This document shows, one piece after another, positions 1-10,915 of a DNA stretch of 64,000 nucleotides. A model generated the notes under the pieces. That model was not told the origin of the DNA and searched no databases. It saw only the letters and a list, made by a program, of their open reading frames with translations. The translations under genes and the position numbers were made by a program. This DNA is from Mycocentrospora acerina. Its lineage: Eukaryota; Ascomycota; Dothideomycetes; Pleosporales. Within the stretch, counting starts at the first letter, position 1. Every line of letters starts with the position of its first letter. The DNA is taken from positions 124,001 to 188,000 of the forward strand of contig JAKUHH010000236.1 in assembly GCA_022701365.1 (NCBI GenBank). The letters are read 5' to 3'.

Positions 1-2092
1 TGCGCAACGTCTTGCCGCTGCGCGTCTTGGGGATCATGCCTTTGCCCTGAATCATGCCGCCAAGTGATGCAATGGCTCCGATTTGCGAGCGCACGAGCTT
101 CTGCACTTCGGCGAGCACATCGGCAGAGGGGACCGCGCCGGAGGGGTGCGGATGTGTGGCCAGCGTCACAAAGGCAAAGGGAAGGTGGCCTTTGAGCGCG
201 TCGGGGATGCCGACTACGGCCGCTTCGGCAATCGATGGGTGCGTGGTTATGGCTTGTTCGATGGCGCCTGGTTGTTGGGGGGGTTTTTAGTTAGTACGAG
301 TTGGTAGGTAGGATCAAACGATAAAGTGAAGTGGAACGGAGGAATTGAAATGATGAAATACAAAGGTAAAGTAAAAAAAAGTGGAGGGAAGGAATCGAAA
401 TGATGAAATACAAAGGTAAAGTGGAAAACAGTACTTACCAGTACTGAAGCGATGTGCCGCCACGTTAATCACGTCGTCTGCTCGTGCCATGATCGAAATG
501 TATCCTTCTTCGTCTATCATCCCCGCATCACCAGTGTCAATCCACCTGCCATCAAACCTCTTCATGTAACCCTTGTAGAATCGCTCTTCATCTTCCCAGA
601 GCGTCGTGAATGCCGTCGGCGCCAGTGGGATGCTCATGACAATGTTGCCCATCTCCCCTCTCTTCACCTCCTTGCCCTCGTCATCTACAACTCTCACGTC
701 GAACCCCGGCATTGCTTTTCCAGCAGACCCAGGCTTGATGGGGAGCGGCTTTGGGCGGTCCGTAGAAGAAAAGTCTAGTCCTGCAGAGGCACTGAGCGCA
801 ATGCCTGATATCGGAGAGCCAGACTCGGAACTCCACCAGTTGTCCACCACGACGGCGCCAGGAGCACAGTGCTTGGCCAGGAGCTTCTGGTACATTTGCA
901 CAATACTCGGCTCGCTTCTCTCGCCAGCCAGAAACAGCGCTCTCAGTGACTTGAGCGCGCCTTTTTCTCCAAATTGCTTCTCAAAGAACTCGTTGTCGCT
1001 GTCGTCTCGGCGGATGGCGCGCAGGGCTGTGGGTGCAGTGAACATGGTGTTTACTTTGTACTCACTGACTACGCGCCAAAAAGTACTTGCGTCGGGTGTT
1101 CCAACGGGTTTACCCTCAAAAAGGACCGTGGTCGCGCCAACAAGAAGCGGAGCGTAGACAATAAACGAATGCCCAACAACCCATCCAATGTCGCTAGCAG
1201 TGAACATGACATCTCCCGGTCCCTGGACACCAAAGAGATACTTCATCGAAAAGTTCAGTCCCACTGCATGTCCTCCCGCTGACCTCACGACCCCCTTTGG
1301 TAAGCCAGTCGTGCCAGAAGTGTAAATGATATACAACCCATCACCACTCTCCACAGGTACAGCATCTGCTTTCAACCCCCTGTTCCTCGCACTCTTAACC
1401 AACCGCTGCCAATTCCTCTGCCCCTCTTCCTTCAACACCGGATCCCACCTCAACTCCTCACGCTGCCAAACAATCGTCTTCAGTGGCTTAAAACTACTCT
1501 TATGTACCGCCCCTTCAATCATACTTTTATACTCTGCGGGGCCCTTTGCGCCCTCAATCCCACACGACGCCGTCATAATCGCCACCGGCCGACTCGCCTC
1601 GATCCTCTGCGCTAGGGCCGCGGGAGAAAACCCTCCAAACACCACTGAATGGATCGCGCCCAGCCGGACAATGGCAAGCATGGCAAACAGCGCTGCAGGG
1701 ATCATGGGCATGTAAATCAACACGACATCCCCCTTCTTCACGCCCTCTTCCCTCAGCACGCCCGCAAGCGTCTCCACCTCCTGCAGCAGCTGCGCATATG
1801 TATATCGTTCCTTCTTCCCCGTCACGGGACTATCCCAGTATATAGCAACATTCTCCCCATTGCCGTTTGCAACATGGCGGTCCACGCAATTGTATGTTGT
1901 GGAGATCTCGCCGTCGGGGAACCATTGCCAATGGTCGTGCGAAACGTTGCTTTTGGGCAAGTGCTTTGTAGTTTTGCGGAAAGCCTGCGTAGGCTTCTTG
2001 TGCCAGTGGACAGCAGACGCCTGGCGGGTCCAGAACGCTTCCGGGTCGGCGATGGAGTCGGCGTAGACTCGGTCTTGGATGTGTGTGGACAT
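1..2092 (-). CDS. Short-chain acyl-CoA synthetase (propionyl/acetyl-CoA ligase type), C-terminus cut by window edge
   Basis: Activates a short-chain acid (propionate or acetate) to acyl-CoA through an acyl-AMP intermediate. Exon 1 is 2092-439 and exon 2 is 267-1, continuing past the left edge. The 171-nt intron 268-438 has GTAAGT at its start and CAACCAG at its end. The N-terminus MSTHIQDRVYADSIADPEAF is the ACS N-domain. The AMP-binding loop YTSGTTGLPKG, the DTGD motif and VINVAAHRFSTG follow. Exon 2 supplies EAAVVGIPDALKGHLPFAF and ends at PKTRSGKTLR, which carries the catalytic lysine. The HRxSTG signature favours the propionyl-CoA synthetase/ACSS3 branch over classical acetyl-CoA synthetase, but substrate cannot be settled from sequence. 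No targeting signal was recognised. The start is the first ATG of the open frame and agrees with the family N-terminus. Confidence 0.9.
331..422. repeat. Tandem duplication of about 50 bp inside the acyl-CoA synthetase intron
   Basis: Units 331-372 and 381-422 share the core GAAATGATGAAATACAAAGG and differ by only a few bases. The period is 50 bp. The duplication explains why this intron is about three times the usual length here. Confidence 0.85.
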
Positions 2093-3022
2093 GTTGCGGG
2101 TTGGGTGGTGGTGGTGGTAACAACGGCGACAGGATAAAGGGGTTGGTATACGGCGAAAGCAAGGTCGTGTGAGTTGCTGTATGCTTTGACACGCTCTCGA
2201 TGTTTTCTCTTCGTGAGTCTTCTTCCGTTGCGCTCTTGCTGCGCGGTATACTTACTCGCTGCGAGGTGCACTTGTTCAATTACGGCCGCAGTTTGTATAA
2301 CGCGGTAGCAGTCGCGTAGTCAATGTTTAAATACTAGCGGAGTGAGCAGTAAATGAAGCTCAAGACAGTTGCCCATCGGAGTCTCCGGTAAACACCCCAT
2401 CGGTCAAATGGCAGCTCACTGATGATGCGCCAGAGGTGCCTCGGATCTGGGGCCGCGGTTACCTCACCCTGGTCCCGTCTGGGGTATGTCTTCCGGGGAG
2501 CGCTAGCTGCTTTGGGGCGGCTGCCAGCGGAAGAATGACAAGATGCTACACTCGCCGTTGAGTCCTTGAAGGCGACAGAGAGGCGTGTATTCACAGTGCA
2601 ATCTTTTTTTTTCTGCGAATTTTATGCTTTGTCGAATCCATATTTGAAGTAGATGTGGATGTGGTAGGGTTGCGTATTTTCAAGTGTTTGGGCCAGTTTT
2701 ACCAGTCCTGTGTCGACGCATGGGAGCATCAAAGTCAACACCATGGTCTTTTATCCTTCTGAAAATTTGACGGAGTGTTCTCTATGATCTATAAACTTGA
2801 TATAAGAAGTTTTGTGAATATTCTTCAATATGTGCTTCCGGTGTTATTTTTTGAAATGATGTGGTGCTAGGAATTTAACATGCAATTCAACAATAAAGAT
2901 CAACAGCATTTAATTTGCTAAACAACCAACACGTACAAACAGAAACTATACAGACATACCAAAGGACAAAATACACACAAAGGAATAATATTTGAGGTAA
3001 ATAGCCATAAAAATGCAATAGC
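2093..3022. other. Intergenic region between acyl-CoA synthetase start and dehalogenase 3' end
   Basis: This should contain the promoter of the acyl-CoA synthetase (near 2093-2350) and the AT-rich 3' untranslated region of the dehalogenase (about 2750-3022). I found no convincing gene. Short open frames at 2334-2594 have no recognisable similarity. Confidence 0.6.
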
Positions 3023-3922
3023 TCAGGCGCTACCCGTGCTATTAAGACCAGAAACATCTATACCCAGCTTCTCAGCCACCGTCACAAATCCCCGGTTACC
3101 ACCTTCTGCGCTCACCCATAGATCTACCCACCCCTCCCGCTTTGCAATCTCAACCTCATCCTTACTCCAATCATCCTCACCAGGACGATCGACATAGATA
3201 GTTTGTAGACCATTCTGATTAGCGGCTTTGAGATCAGCCAAATGAGCCGCCACCATGGCGCATTGACCAGGCGGAAGATGCATCTTCTCAGCAGCTCCAA
3301 GATACACACGCGGAGACGGCTTGTATGTGCCAAAGTCCTCTGCAGAGAAGAGATGTTTAAAGGGAATCTTGCTGTAATCGCGGAGATCGGCAAGAAGACT
3401 ATGGTTTCCGTTTGAGAGCGTGCATGTGTCTGGTCTCCATTAGCCAAGAGAGAGAGAGAGACCCACACATGTGTCGTCATGGAAACAAAACATACCAAGC
3501 AGTTGATTCAAGAGTTCCACACCCTTTGCAGAATCCTCCCATGGCTCCAGGCGATGCCATATCAAACTGATGCTCTGCAGTTCTTCATCAGTCCATAAGC
3601 CTTGAATCTCCCAGGTGATTGTAAGCTCCTTCAGCGACGTGAGATGGTGTTCGTCAATTGATACCCAGGGTATAGAGGGGTCAGATGCGAGGTTCTTCGT
3701 GAACAGCTTGTACATATTCCTCCATTGTTGAGCGAATACACCCCACTGCTTAGTCGTCATGCCCGAAGCCGTCAGTCTTACGGGTGGTGCTAGAGACGCA
3801 CTCGCTGAGTTGAGCGCTGCATGCGCCTGGACTTGCAGTTCCTTAATGACACTGTCTCGCCAGTTGACGCAAGTACCAAATACATCGAAGAAAAGAGCCC
3901 TTGGCGGCACAGGTAGAGCCAT
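3023..3922 (-). CDS. Haloacid dehalogenase, type II (HAD superfamily hydrolase)
   Basis: A HAD-fold hydrolase of the 2-haloalkanoate dehalogenase type. Exons are 3922-3496 and 3429-3023 (277 residues). The 66-nt intron 3430-3495 has GTATGT at the start and CCAG at the end; its pyrimidine tract is a CT microsatellite. The start is MALPVPPRALFFDVFGTCVN, in which Asp13 of DVFGT is the nucleophile. Exon 2 carries motif II (TLSNG, around residues 146-150), motif III (FGTYKPSPRVYLGAAEKM, with the conserved Lys) and the acidic region near MVAAHLADLKAA. Length and motif order fit dehalogenase type II. The true substrate in fungi is usually unknown, and many such proteins act on other phosphates or halo-acids. 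It is probably cytosolic, as no signal peptide is visible. Confidence 0.9.
3447..3460. repeat. (AG)n microsatellite in the dehalogenase intron
   Basis: A run of seven AG units lies in the intron. On the coding strand it reads CT and sits just after the 5' splice region. Confidence 0.8.
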
Positions 3923-4617
3923 ATTTATAGCGAATATTCGTCAGGAATCAGTTTCTGGCAATGGCGTTGGCGATGTGAGGTTGTTCTGAGCCGGTTGAAC
4001 GGGTACTCCCTACCATAATGTCGCATCCGATGCAACCGAGGTAGGAGACTGGCACAACGCCAAATGAAGACGCAAAGATGAATAATCAAAGCAATGTATA
4101 TATATGAAGAGAAGCAATAATGTTTTGCAGAGACCGCTCCACCATGGGTACAACTCAAGGCACAAATAACACCTCCTTCACCAACATCGAACAAATACAG
4201 TCAACACTGTGACATTTGTAATTTACTTGGATATAGAATCAAAAACGCGTGATAGTACCATGGACCCTATGTTAACCCAACGTGTTGAAAAAAGATCCGA
4301 GATGACTGATACAACGGTCGCTAGGAACTCGGACTTTAAGATGAATTACGTAGGCGAAAACGCGGCCGCTATGACCACCGCGTTTAGAGACGACACCCCA
4401 CCAGCGCGTTATGGTCAAACATCACAAAACGAGCACGAGAAGACGATATGTGAAGAATTATGGTATCATTCCATGCAAAACAATCAGAACCAACTGATAT
4501 GACCGTGAACTCCGAGCCTACTATACAAGGCTATGACCATCCCACCTAGCACCAAAGCCGACCGTAAACCATTGAAGGCGGCAGAAGTCGTAACATGAAA
4601 ACCGTGAAAGAATGCGC
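3923..4617. other. Intergenic: dehalogenase promoter and histone H4 3' region
   Basis: Both neighbours are on the minus strand. The left part should be the dehalogenase promoter and the right part the H4 3' untranslated region. An open frame of 97 codons on the plus strand (4209-4502) has no recognisable domain and overlaps where the H4 transcript end should lie, so I do not call it a gene. Confidence 0.5.
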
Positions 4618-5064
4618 TTAACCACCGAAACCGTACAGAGTGCGGCCTTGTCGCTTGAGGGCGTAGACAACGTCGAGGGAAGTGACAGTCTTGCGCTTGG
4701 CGTGCTCAGTGTAGGTGACTGCGTCACGAATGACACCCTCGAGGAAGGTCTTGAGAACACCACGGGTCTCCTCGTAAATCACTGAGGACTGTTAGCTGTG
4801 AAAGGCTGAGAGGCAACGCGAATGACTAACTGGCTGAGATACGCTTGACACCACCACGACGTGCGAGACGGCGGATAGCGGGCTTGGTGATACCCTGGAT
4901 GTTGTCACGAAGAATCTTGCGGTGACGCTTGGCTCCGCCCTTGCCGAGACCCTTTCCGCCCTTGCCGCCTGAGAGATGCGTCAGTATGTTGTTGGAGAAG
5001 ATGAAGCCAGACGCGTTGAGACGCGTCGAAGCGGGGGAGGCGGGGAAGACTCACGTCCAGTCAT
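4618..5064 (-). CDS. Histone H4
   Basis: Core nucleosome histone. Three exons (5064-5055, 4968-4831, 4781-4618) join to exactly 103 residues, the family length. Exon 1 is only 10 nt and encodes Met-Thr-Gly plus the first base of an Arg codon; intron 1 (4969-5054) begins GTGAGT. Exon 2 gives [19 protein letters not shown] and reaches [10 protein letters not shown]. Intron 2 is 4782-4830 and splits the Met codon before [10 protein letters not shown]. The end is [13 protein letters not shown]. Lysines 5, 8, 12 and 16 of the tail are present. It is divergently paired with H3 across a shared promoter (5065-5551), the usual arrangement for coordinated S-phase expression. Confidence 0.98.
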
Positions 5065-5551
5065 ATTGATAGAGGTGGTTGGTTGGTTGATGGAGAGATG
5101 AGTGGGATGTGGAGGCTGGTGGAGTAGCTGAGAATGGACTTGCTGGAGCTGTTGATGGTGTTTTGACAACGGGGGCGTGGTCGGTCTATAAGCTGGGCGG
5201 GCCGACGCTGGATCAACGCAGCTGCCAGCCAGATCAATCAGGCGCACGGGCGCGCTTTCAAGATCAACAACCGTGCCACTTCCCGTTTCGGCCACGCTCC
5301 AAGCGAGCCAATCGCCACGCTTCGCCGTCACTTGTGAGTTTGACGTTGCTGCCTTTCGCTAGCAAAATCACTTTGATGTTCTTGCGCTGATTTGGAGCGC
5401 GCGTTTGATTGATTTTCCAGCAGCCGCCCGCCCCCCAGAACCTTATAAGCCGCGCCCCCCTCCGCCCAACTAACACTCATCCACCACACAACTTCTCCAC
5501 CCATCAGCCTCATCTACCCAACAACACATCCTCATCAACAAGTCATCAACT
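5065..5551. promoter_or_regulatory. Shared divergent promoter of histone H4 and H3
   Basis: The 487 bp between the two start codons must serve both genes. A TATAAG element lies at 5444, about 110 bp before the H3 ATG. A GCGCGCTTTCAAGATCA element at 5250-5266 has a near match in inverted orientation at 5388-5402 (GCGCGCTCCAAATCA on the minus strand). CCAATCG occurs near 5308. The assignment of these motifs as regulatory is inference. Confidence 0.7.
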
Positions 5552-6130
5552 ATGGCTCGTACCAAGCAGACAGCTCGTGAGTACTCCTCTTCCATCATCG
5601 CATCGCTACAATCGCCTCTGGTGCTGTAGCTTGCTTTTGCCACCACCTTCACCTCACCGCATCTTTACCGCAACACATCACTGACAATCATCAGGCAAGT
5701 CCACTGGTGGCAAGGCCCCCCGTAAGCAGCTCGCCTCCAAGGCCGCTCGCAAGTCTGCGCCATCAACTGGTGGTGTCAAGAAGCCCCACCGCTACAAGCC
5801 CGGAACCGTCGCTCTCCGTGAAATCCGTCGCTACCAGAAGTCGACTGAGCTTCTCATCCGCAAGCTCCCCTTCCAGCGTCTGGTTCGTGAGATCGCCCAG
5901 GACTTCAAGTCGGACCTCCGCTTCCAGTCCTCCGCCATCGGTGCTCTTCAGGAGTCCGTTGAGGCCTACCTCGTCTCCCTCTTCGAGGATACCAACCTTT
6001 GCGCCATCCACGCCAAGCGTGTCACCATCCGTATGTCTTACCACATTCTCACATCTTTATCAGTCACTAACAGTTCGCAGAGTCCAAGGACATCCAGCTC
6101 GCTCGTCGTCTCCGTGGTGAGCGCGGTTAA
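5552..6130 (+). CDS. Histone H3
   Basis: Core nucleosome histone. Exons 5552-5576, 5695-6030 and 6081-6130 join to 136 residues. The N-terminus is [20 protein letters not shown]; the body includes KSAPSTGGVKKPHRY, FQRLVREIAQDFKSDLRFQ and LFEDTNLCAIHAKRVTIQ; the end is SKDIQLARRLRGERG. Intron 1 (118 nt) splits the Arg8 codon in phase 1, just as the first H4 intron splits its Arg3 codon. Modifiable tail residues K4, K9, K14 and K27 are present. The terminal residue here is Gly. Expression is presumably S-phase linked through the shared promoter with H4. Confidence 0.98.
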
Positions 6131-6630
6131 GCTTGTCTCTTCTTGATCAAGGCTCAACATGACAACTTCTTCGAGTCGGTGATGGTTATTGGGTTGGATT
6201 TCTTTAGGCGTTTGGTTTAGCATGGTTCACGGTCTTCAACTCGGTTTATGGGTGCATCGGAGCGATGCTGAGCATGTAGTATATCCACGACATCGGTGAT
6301 GAGTCACTGACGGCGATCTTAATCGATCATACAACTTCATATATTCCCAATGCCTTGTGATGTTTTGTCTTACGCGTTATGGTCCTCTTCCCAACGCGTC
6401 TCTGTTTTGATTTTAGTGACGCGCATCAGGGTTGTTCAAACCCTGTTCATGCAGTCATGCTAGCCTCCGAGGCTTATCATGTTTCCCCACCTATGACGCT
6501 CTTGATGCGCCCACGATGATGGCCATTGTCGCTGCGTCTACCACTACGAAAGTAGCTTATTGTGTAGTTGAAGCATCAGTCATTTGTTGTTCAGTCGCTT
6601 GACACATTGCAATTCATACAGCAACTCGCA
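6131..6630. other. Intergenic: H3 3' untranslated region and promoter of the peroxiredoxin-like gene
   Basis: No gene, RNA or repeat was recognised. An in-frame ATG at 6568 could extend the next gene by 21 residues. Confidence 0.6.
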
Positions 6631-7279
6631 ATGACCTGGCAAACCGAGTTCTGGTCATGGATGTCACCATCCAGCATCAATACGGCTGAGACACCCTTAG
6701 TCGGACAAAAGGCGCCATCTACACCTAAGCTTGCCATTCCTGCACAAGATGGCAAGCCAACAATTGTGAGCTTCTTAAGGCACTGTGGATGTCCTTGTAC
6801 GAAAACACGCAACTGTGTCAGTCAGCAATCATAACACTGATAACTATGCAGTTGCAGAAAAGACATTCCTCTCTCTTCGCTCTACCGCATCCTCTCATCC
6901 GGATATAAACTTCATAGCCGTCTCACACAGCGACCAGTCCTCCACGGACCGCTGGCTCGCCTCTCTCCCTGACCCTTCCAAAAATACGCAGGCTAACCTC
7001 CAGATTGTGGTGGATGCTGAGCGTGAAGTGTATGCAGCATGGGGGCTCGGCACGTCGAGCTTCTGGCACGTGTTGGGAAGTATTCCGAGTGTGAAGAAAC
7101 TTGGAAACGAGGAGGGGATTTGGAACCGCAATACGGAGAGTGGAAATAGGTGGCAGACTGGTGGATGTTTTGGAGTGGATGCGAATGGTGTTGTGAAGTG
7201 GGGTGGGCCTGATGGGCGCGCGGATGATGTGAGGAACTTTGAGGAAGGGTCGCAGGAAGTGCTTAGTGTGAAGGGGTAG
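6631..7279 (+). CDS. AhpC/TSA-type thioredoxin-fold protein (peroxiredoxin-like 2)
   Basis: A thioredoxin-fold protein of the AhpC/TSA antioxidant group. Exons are 6631-6796 and 6852-7279 (197 residues). The 55-nt intron starts GTACGA and ends TATGCAG after a CTGATAAC branch site, and it interrupts the Phe codon of the CGCPFAE redox motif (context FLRHCGCPFAEKTF). Downstream are INFIAVSHSD, a Trx-fold strand-helix, and CFGVDANGVVKWGG, the beta-hairpin before the last helix. The family is thought to reduce peroxides or keep thiol balance; a direct substrate is not known. I chose the ATG at 6631 because its protein start matches family length; the in-frame ATG at 6568 is an alternative. Likely cytosolic. 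Confidence 0.75.
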
Positions 7280-7685
7280 TGTGAGAGGGCTGAAAGGGAA
7301 ATACTGTTGGATGTTATATGTATATACGATATGATTACTTTCGGAGTCGGGTATTTTATTCTCTGTCTGGACCCTTTGAAGCTATGAGTTTTTGAAGAAT
7401 GAAATGTGAAGTGACGTTTTGCGTCTAAATATTCAAAGCACAACACATGTCATCAATCTGAACATAAAATCATCACGCAACAACCGTGGTATCCAATTCA
7501 CTGAAAACCACGTAACATATTCAATTGAATCAAAGGAGTTATATGGATATCCAATTTTCAAATTTGGATACTAACTGTGGGAGCTCGCCTTCTGTGTTCA
7601 GAGACGAAGCCATGAAAAGTAAAGCTACGTTTCGATTTACTTAACGCTCGCCCTCTTACTTGCACATTAAATTCTTTTAATTAAA
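7280..7685. other. Intergenic: 3' end of the peroxiredoxin-like gene and EXO5 promoter
   Basis: AT-rich with no supportable gene. It probably contains the polyadenylation region of the upstream gene and the start of the exonuclease V promoter. Confidence 0.5.
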
Positions 7686-9554
7686 ATGCCATTTAAGTTC
7701 TTCATTTACAAGTTGGGCTTTCTACTCCTTGCGATCAGATTCTCGATGTACATGCGCGCCAATGACCTCACGACGTCACGCGAGAACGCGCCAACGTCCA
7801 AAGCGCGTCTTGCCATCGCCACCCTCAGGATCCAGCCTTTGTCCAAAGATGAAAACATGGCGACTCATACCATTCAGGTGACAAATTCAAAAAGTGACCA
7901 TGTTCCAGACGTCGACCACCACTCTATTGCGTCGGTCAGCGACTACGGCTCTGACGTGGACCTTGAGGACATTGACGATACCATACTTGCAAACGCGCTA
8001 GAAACCATACACGAGGGCAGGCGCATGGAAAGGAGCGTAGTATTGCCAAGTATCGAGTTTGAAGAGGGAGAACGTGAAGACGAGGAGCATGATGTCGATG
8101 GTTCCGTGCAGATTCACAGGCCCACCGTGCTACGCGTGGCGAGGGGCAAGCACAGAAGTACTAGGTTTGCGGACAGGCAGAGAGATTTCCAGAGTTCACC
8201 TGTACGAGAGCATGCGCTGGAAGTCGAGTACGACGAGAGATCGCGGCGGGCATGGAGTGGTACGTCTTGTCTTGCTGCTCCAATACAATCCTCACAGACT
8301 GACAACTAACAGCGTCCAGTTCCTCTTGAAGAACCGCCCTCTCCATCGTCGAAATCCTCCCGTCAAAAATCAAAATCCTACACATCACGGGATAGTACCG
8401 TACTGCCCCTACCTCAAGCGATAGAAGCTGCCGAGAAAGACGCTCGCCCGCCAATCGAGCGCTTTCGTACAAAACCCAAGAAATGTCTGTCTGTAACCGA
8501 TCTCGTGTCACCAGCTTGGTGTGAGCTACAATACCTCTATACTCTCAGCACATTCGGACGTAAGCCACGGACCCAGGCTATGAAGACGGGCTCAAAGATA
8601 CACCAGAAACTGGAGGACGAAGTGCACACTACCGTACCGGTGCAAGTAGAAACCAAAGAGGACAAGTTTGGTCTGCGTATTTGGAATGCCATTTCTGGAC
8701 TTCGCTGTCTCCGCGAAACAGGACTCACGCGCGAGCTGGAAGTCTGGGGCATCCTTGAAGGCCAAGTTGTGAATGGAGTCATCGATGAGCTGTCCTACGC
8801 GTGTCCAGATCCCGCTTTCGAAGCGCAGGTCGAGAAGCTGCGCGCCGAACAGAGTGGAGGCACGGTGCCTTTACCTCCAGGCCAACTCAGCATCTCACAA
8901 GCCTTCGCCAATGCATCGCAATCGAACATCTTGGAGACGCTGACCCACAACTCAACTCCAGATCGTCAAATCTACATCGCCGATGTAAAAACACGCTCTG
9001 CCCACTCGCTCCCCGCAGGTGCTTCTCTCCGCCCGACATGGATGCAACTAATGCTTTACCGAAAACTCCTGTACTCTCTCTCCCTCAACACCGTCGACGC
9101 AGAAACCGTTTTCGCGCGCTACGACCTTCGCCCCTTAGAACCCTTCACCCCCACCTTTCTCGAGTCAATCGCAGACATCGGTCCCACCATACCTGCCACT
9201 TCATTCCCAAATCTCCTCGCCCTCTGGTCCCTCCTCATCACCGAGGTCCAAACCACCCTCCCACCATTCAGTCTCTCCCCGATTCTCCGCGCCGAGTTCC
9301 GCTATGCGAAGACGGGGGAAGTGATTGGCTCTAAGCTAACGGTGTATGAGGATGAGGTTATTGATGGGTATGTAGAAGAGGAAATGGCGTGGTGGAAGGG
9401 GAAGAGGGAGGCCAAGGGTGTGGAGATTGAAGAGGCGTTTAAGTGCCGGATTTGCGACTTTGCTGAAAGTTGTGCGTGGCGGAAGGGCAAGGTTGAGGAA
9501 GCGACGGAGAAGAGTCGGTTGAGGAGAAGTGGGAAAGGGAAGAGTGCTGTTTGA
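7686..9554 (+). CDS. Exonuclease V, Dem1/EXO5 family (mitochondrial or nuclear single-strand exonuclease)
   Basis: A PD-(D/E)XK single-stranded DNA exonuclease with an iron-sulfur cluster, used in mitochondrial genome maintenance in yeasts and in repair elsewhere. Exons are 7686-8259 and 8320-9554. The intron uses the acceptor GTCCAG at 8319; the nearer AACAG at 8312 would bring a stop. Counting from the inner ATG at 7857 (545 residues), the first cluster Cys is in SPAWCELQY (about 201), the metal-binding Asp in GVIDELSY (about 286), the D-x-K pair in IADVKTRS (about 356), and the last three Cys in CRICDFAESC (about 508). The outer ATG at 7686 would add 57 residues, hydrophobic and basic, that could be a mitochondrial leader or merely open 5' leader. 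An acidic, low-complexity N-terminal third separates start and catalytic core. Confidence 0.85.
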
Positions 9555-9768
9555 GGGGGTTTGTGATAGACGATGGCACTATTTTGGTACAATATACTGG
9601 AATTGGCTGTATGTAATTTCTTGGTTATTACTAGCTAAGGTCAAACAGAGAAGCTGTCAAGTATATAATGCGACCTCCATCTGATGCTGTGATGTGCTAT
9701 ATCAAGAAGAATCCCTATCCACCACATCCCACCCTTACTTTCCATTATCTCAATCACACTGTCTCACG

Positions 9769-10915
9769 TTACTGCCCACTCGGCACCTCATACGGCCCAT
9801 ACCCCGGCCTTGGGAACTTCGGCGACCCATCCGCATTCCACGTAAACCTCTGCGCCCTGATCGTCCTCGCGTACCACCCATTCGCCGAATCCCTCATTCC
9901 ATGATACACAATCCAGTCTTCCTTCCCATCCGGACTCGTTGTAAAACTTGCGTGTCCCACGCCGTGTGCCTGCTCAGCGGGGTTCTGGTAAAACACGGGA
10001 TATGGGTGTTTGCGCCAGTCGCCAGGGTTCATGGGGTCTGTGCCGACGAGCTCGAGCTGTGCGAGGCAGTAGTTTCTGTTGTCTGAGCGGGCAGCGCTGT
10101 AGATGAGGAAGGTTTGGCCTGTGTGCGGGTTTGTGAGCTGCTGGGGGCCTTCGTTGGAGGAGAGCCGGTCGTTGGATGTGCGGCCAAAGGGCGTTTTCTC
10201 CCAGGCATACTCTGGGACGGAGAGGATTTGGCGTTCGGAAAATGGCGAGGAAATGGTCCAGGGGTTGCTCATTTTTGTGATGCACAAATTGGCTGGCCAG
10301 CCGTCGTATTGCCGGTGCCAGCAGGAGTAGATATGGTAAAGTTGGGAGTCGTGCTGGAAGTAGGTCCCGTCAATGGCAAACTGATTGTAGGTGTCGAGCT
10401 CGGCTTTGTATGTCCAGGTTGCGGTCCAGGGGGAGGCGCCGATGCCTTCCACGACGAACATGCGGTGGTGTACGGCCGGGCAGTTATATTCGCACCACAT
10501 TTCTACCTCAGGAGGAGGCGAGTCGTTGCGTGGATCAGCGGTGAAGATGATGTACCAGTTGCTGTTTAGATTGTGGATTTCGGGTGCCCAGAGGTCTGTG
10601 GAGTAGTTCATGCCTGGGGGTGGTTTGAACAGTAGCTTGGACTCGGCGGTGTTCCAGTCGGTGAGGGACTTGCTGCGCAGGAGAGTGATGTCCTCATTGT
10701 TGGTGTAGGTCATAAAATAGTAACCATCATTGCGGAAGACCCATCTGTTCACGTTACCATATATTCTTGATATGTAGAGATTGGACATACGGATCTGCGC
10801 CTACGGACTCGAGGACTGGGTTCGTAAAAGTGGTACTTGAGTTTGTCGAAGCGGATGTTACATGGTTGCAGAAAGTAGTGGTAGTTAGAACTACAAAGAG
10901 AAAAATCTTGAACAT
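9769..10915 (-). CDS. Secreted glycoside hydrolase family 43 (arabinanase/arabinofuranosidase type)
   Basis: Plant cell wall polysaccharide hydrolase with a five-bladed propeller. Exons are 10915-10791 and 10744-9769 (366 residues). The 46-nt intron starts GTATGTCC and ends GTGAACAG. Exon 1 supplies a signal peptide, MFKIFLFVVLTTTTFCNHVT, and the first catalytic Asp (about 41, in ESVGADPWVF). The second Asp is in FAIDGTYFQ (about 167) and the acid Glu in SSNEGPQQL (about 240), giving the D-D-E set of GH43. Without exon 1 the enzyme would lack both export signal and general base, so the short reading starting inside the intron is wrong. Probably acts outside the cell on arabinan or arabinoxylan; the exact substrate is not deducible. 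Divergent from the RED gene. Confidence 0.88.

Noticed and set aside
4209..4502. 97-codon plus-strand open frame upstream of the dehalogenase
   Set aside because: No motif, no clear homology pattern, and it overlaps the expected H4 3' untranslated region.
10745..10790. GH43 start at 10788 with the protein beginning MSNLYISRIYGNVN
   Set aside because: These residues are translation of the intron; splicing GTATGT..CAG restores the signal peptide and the catalytic Asp.
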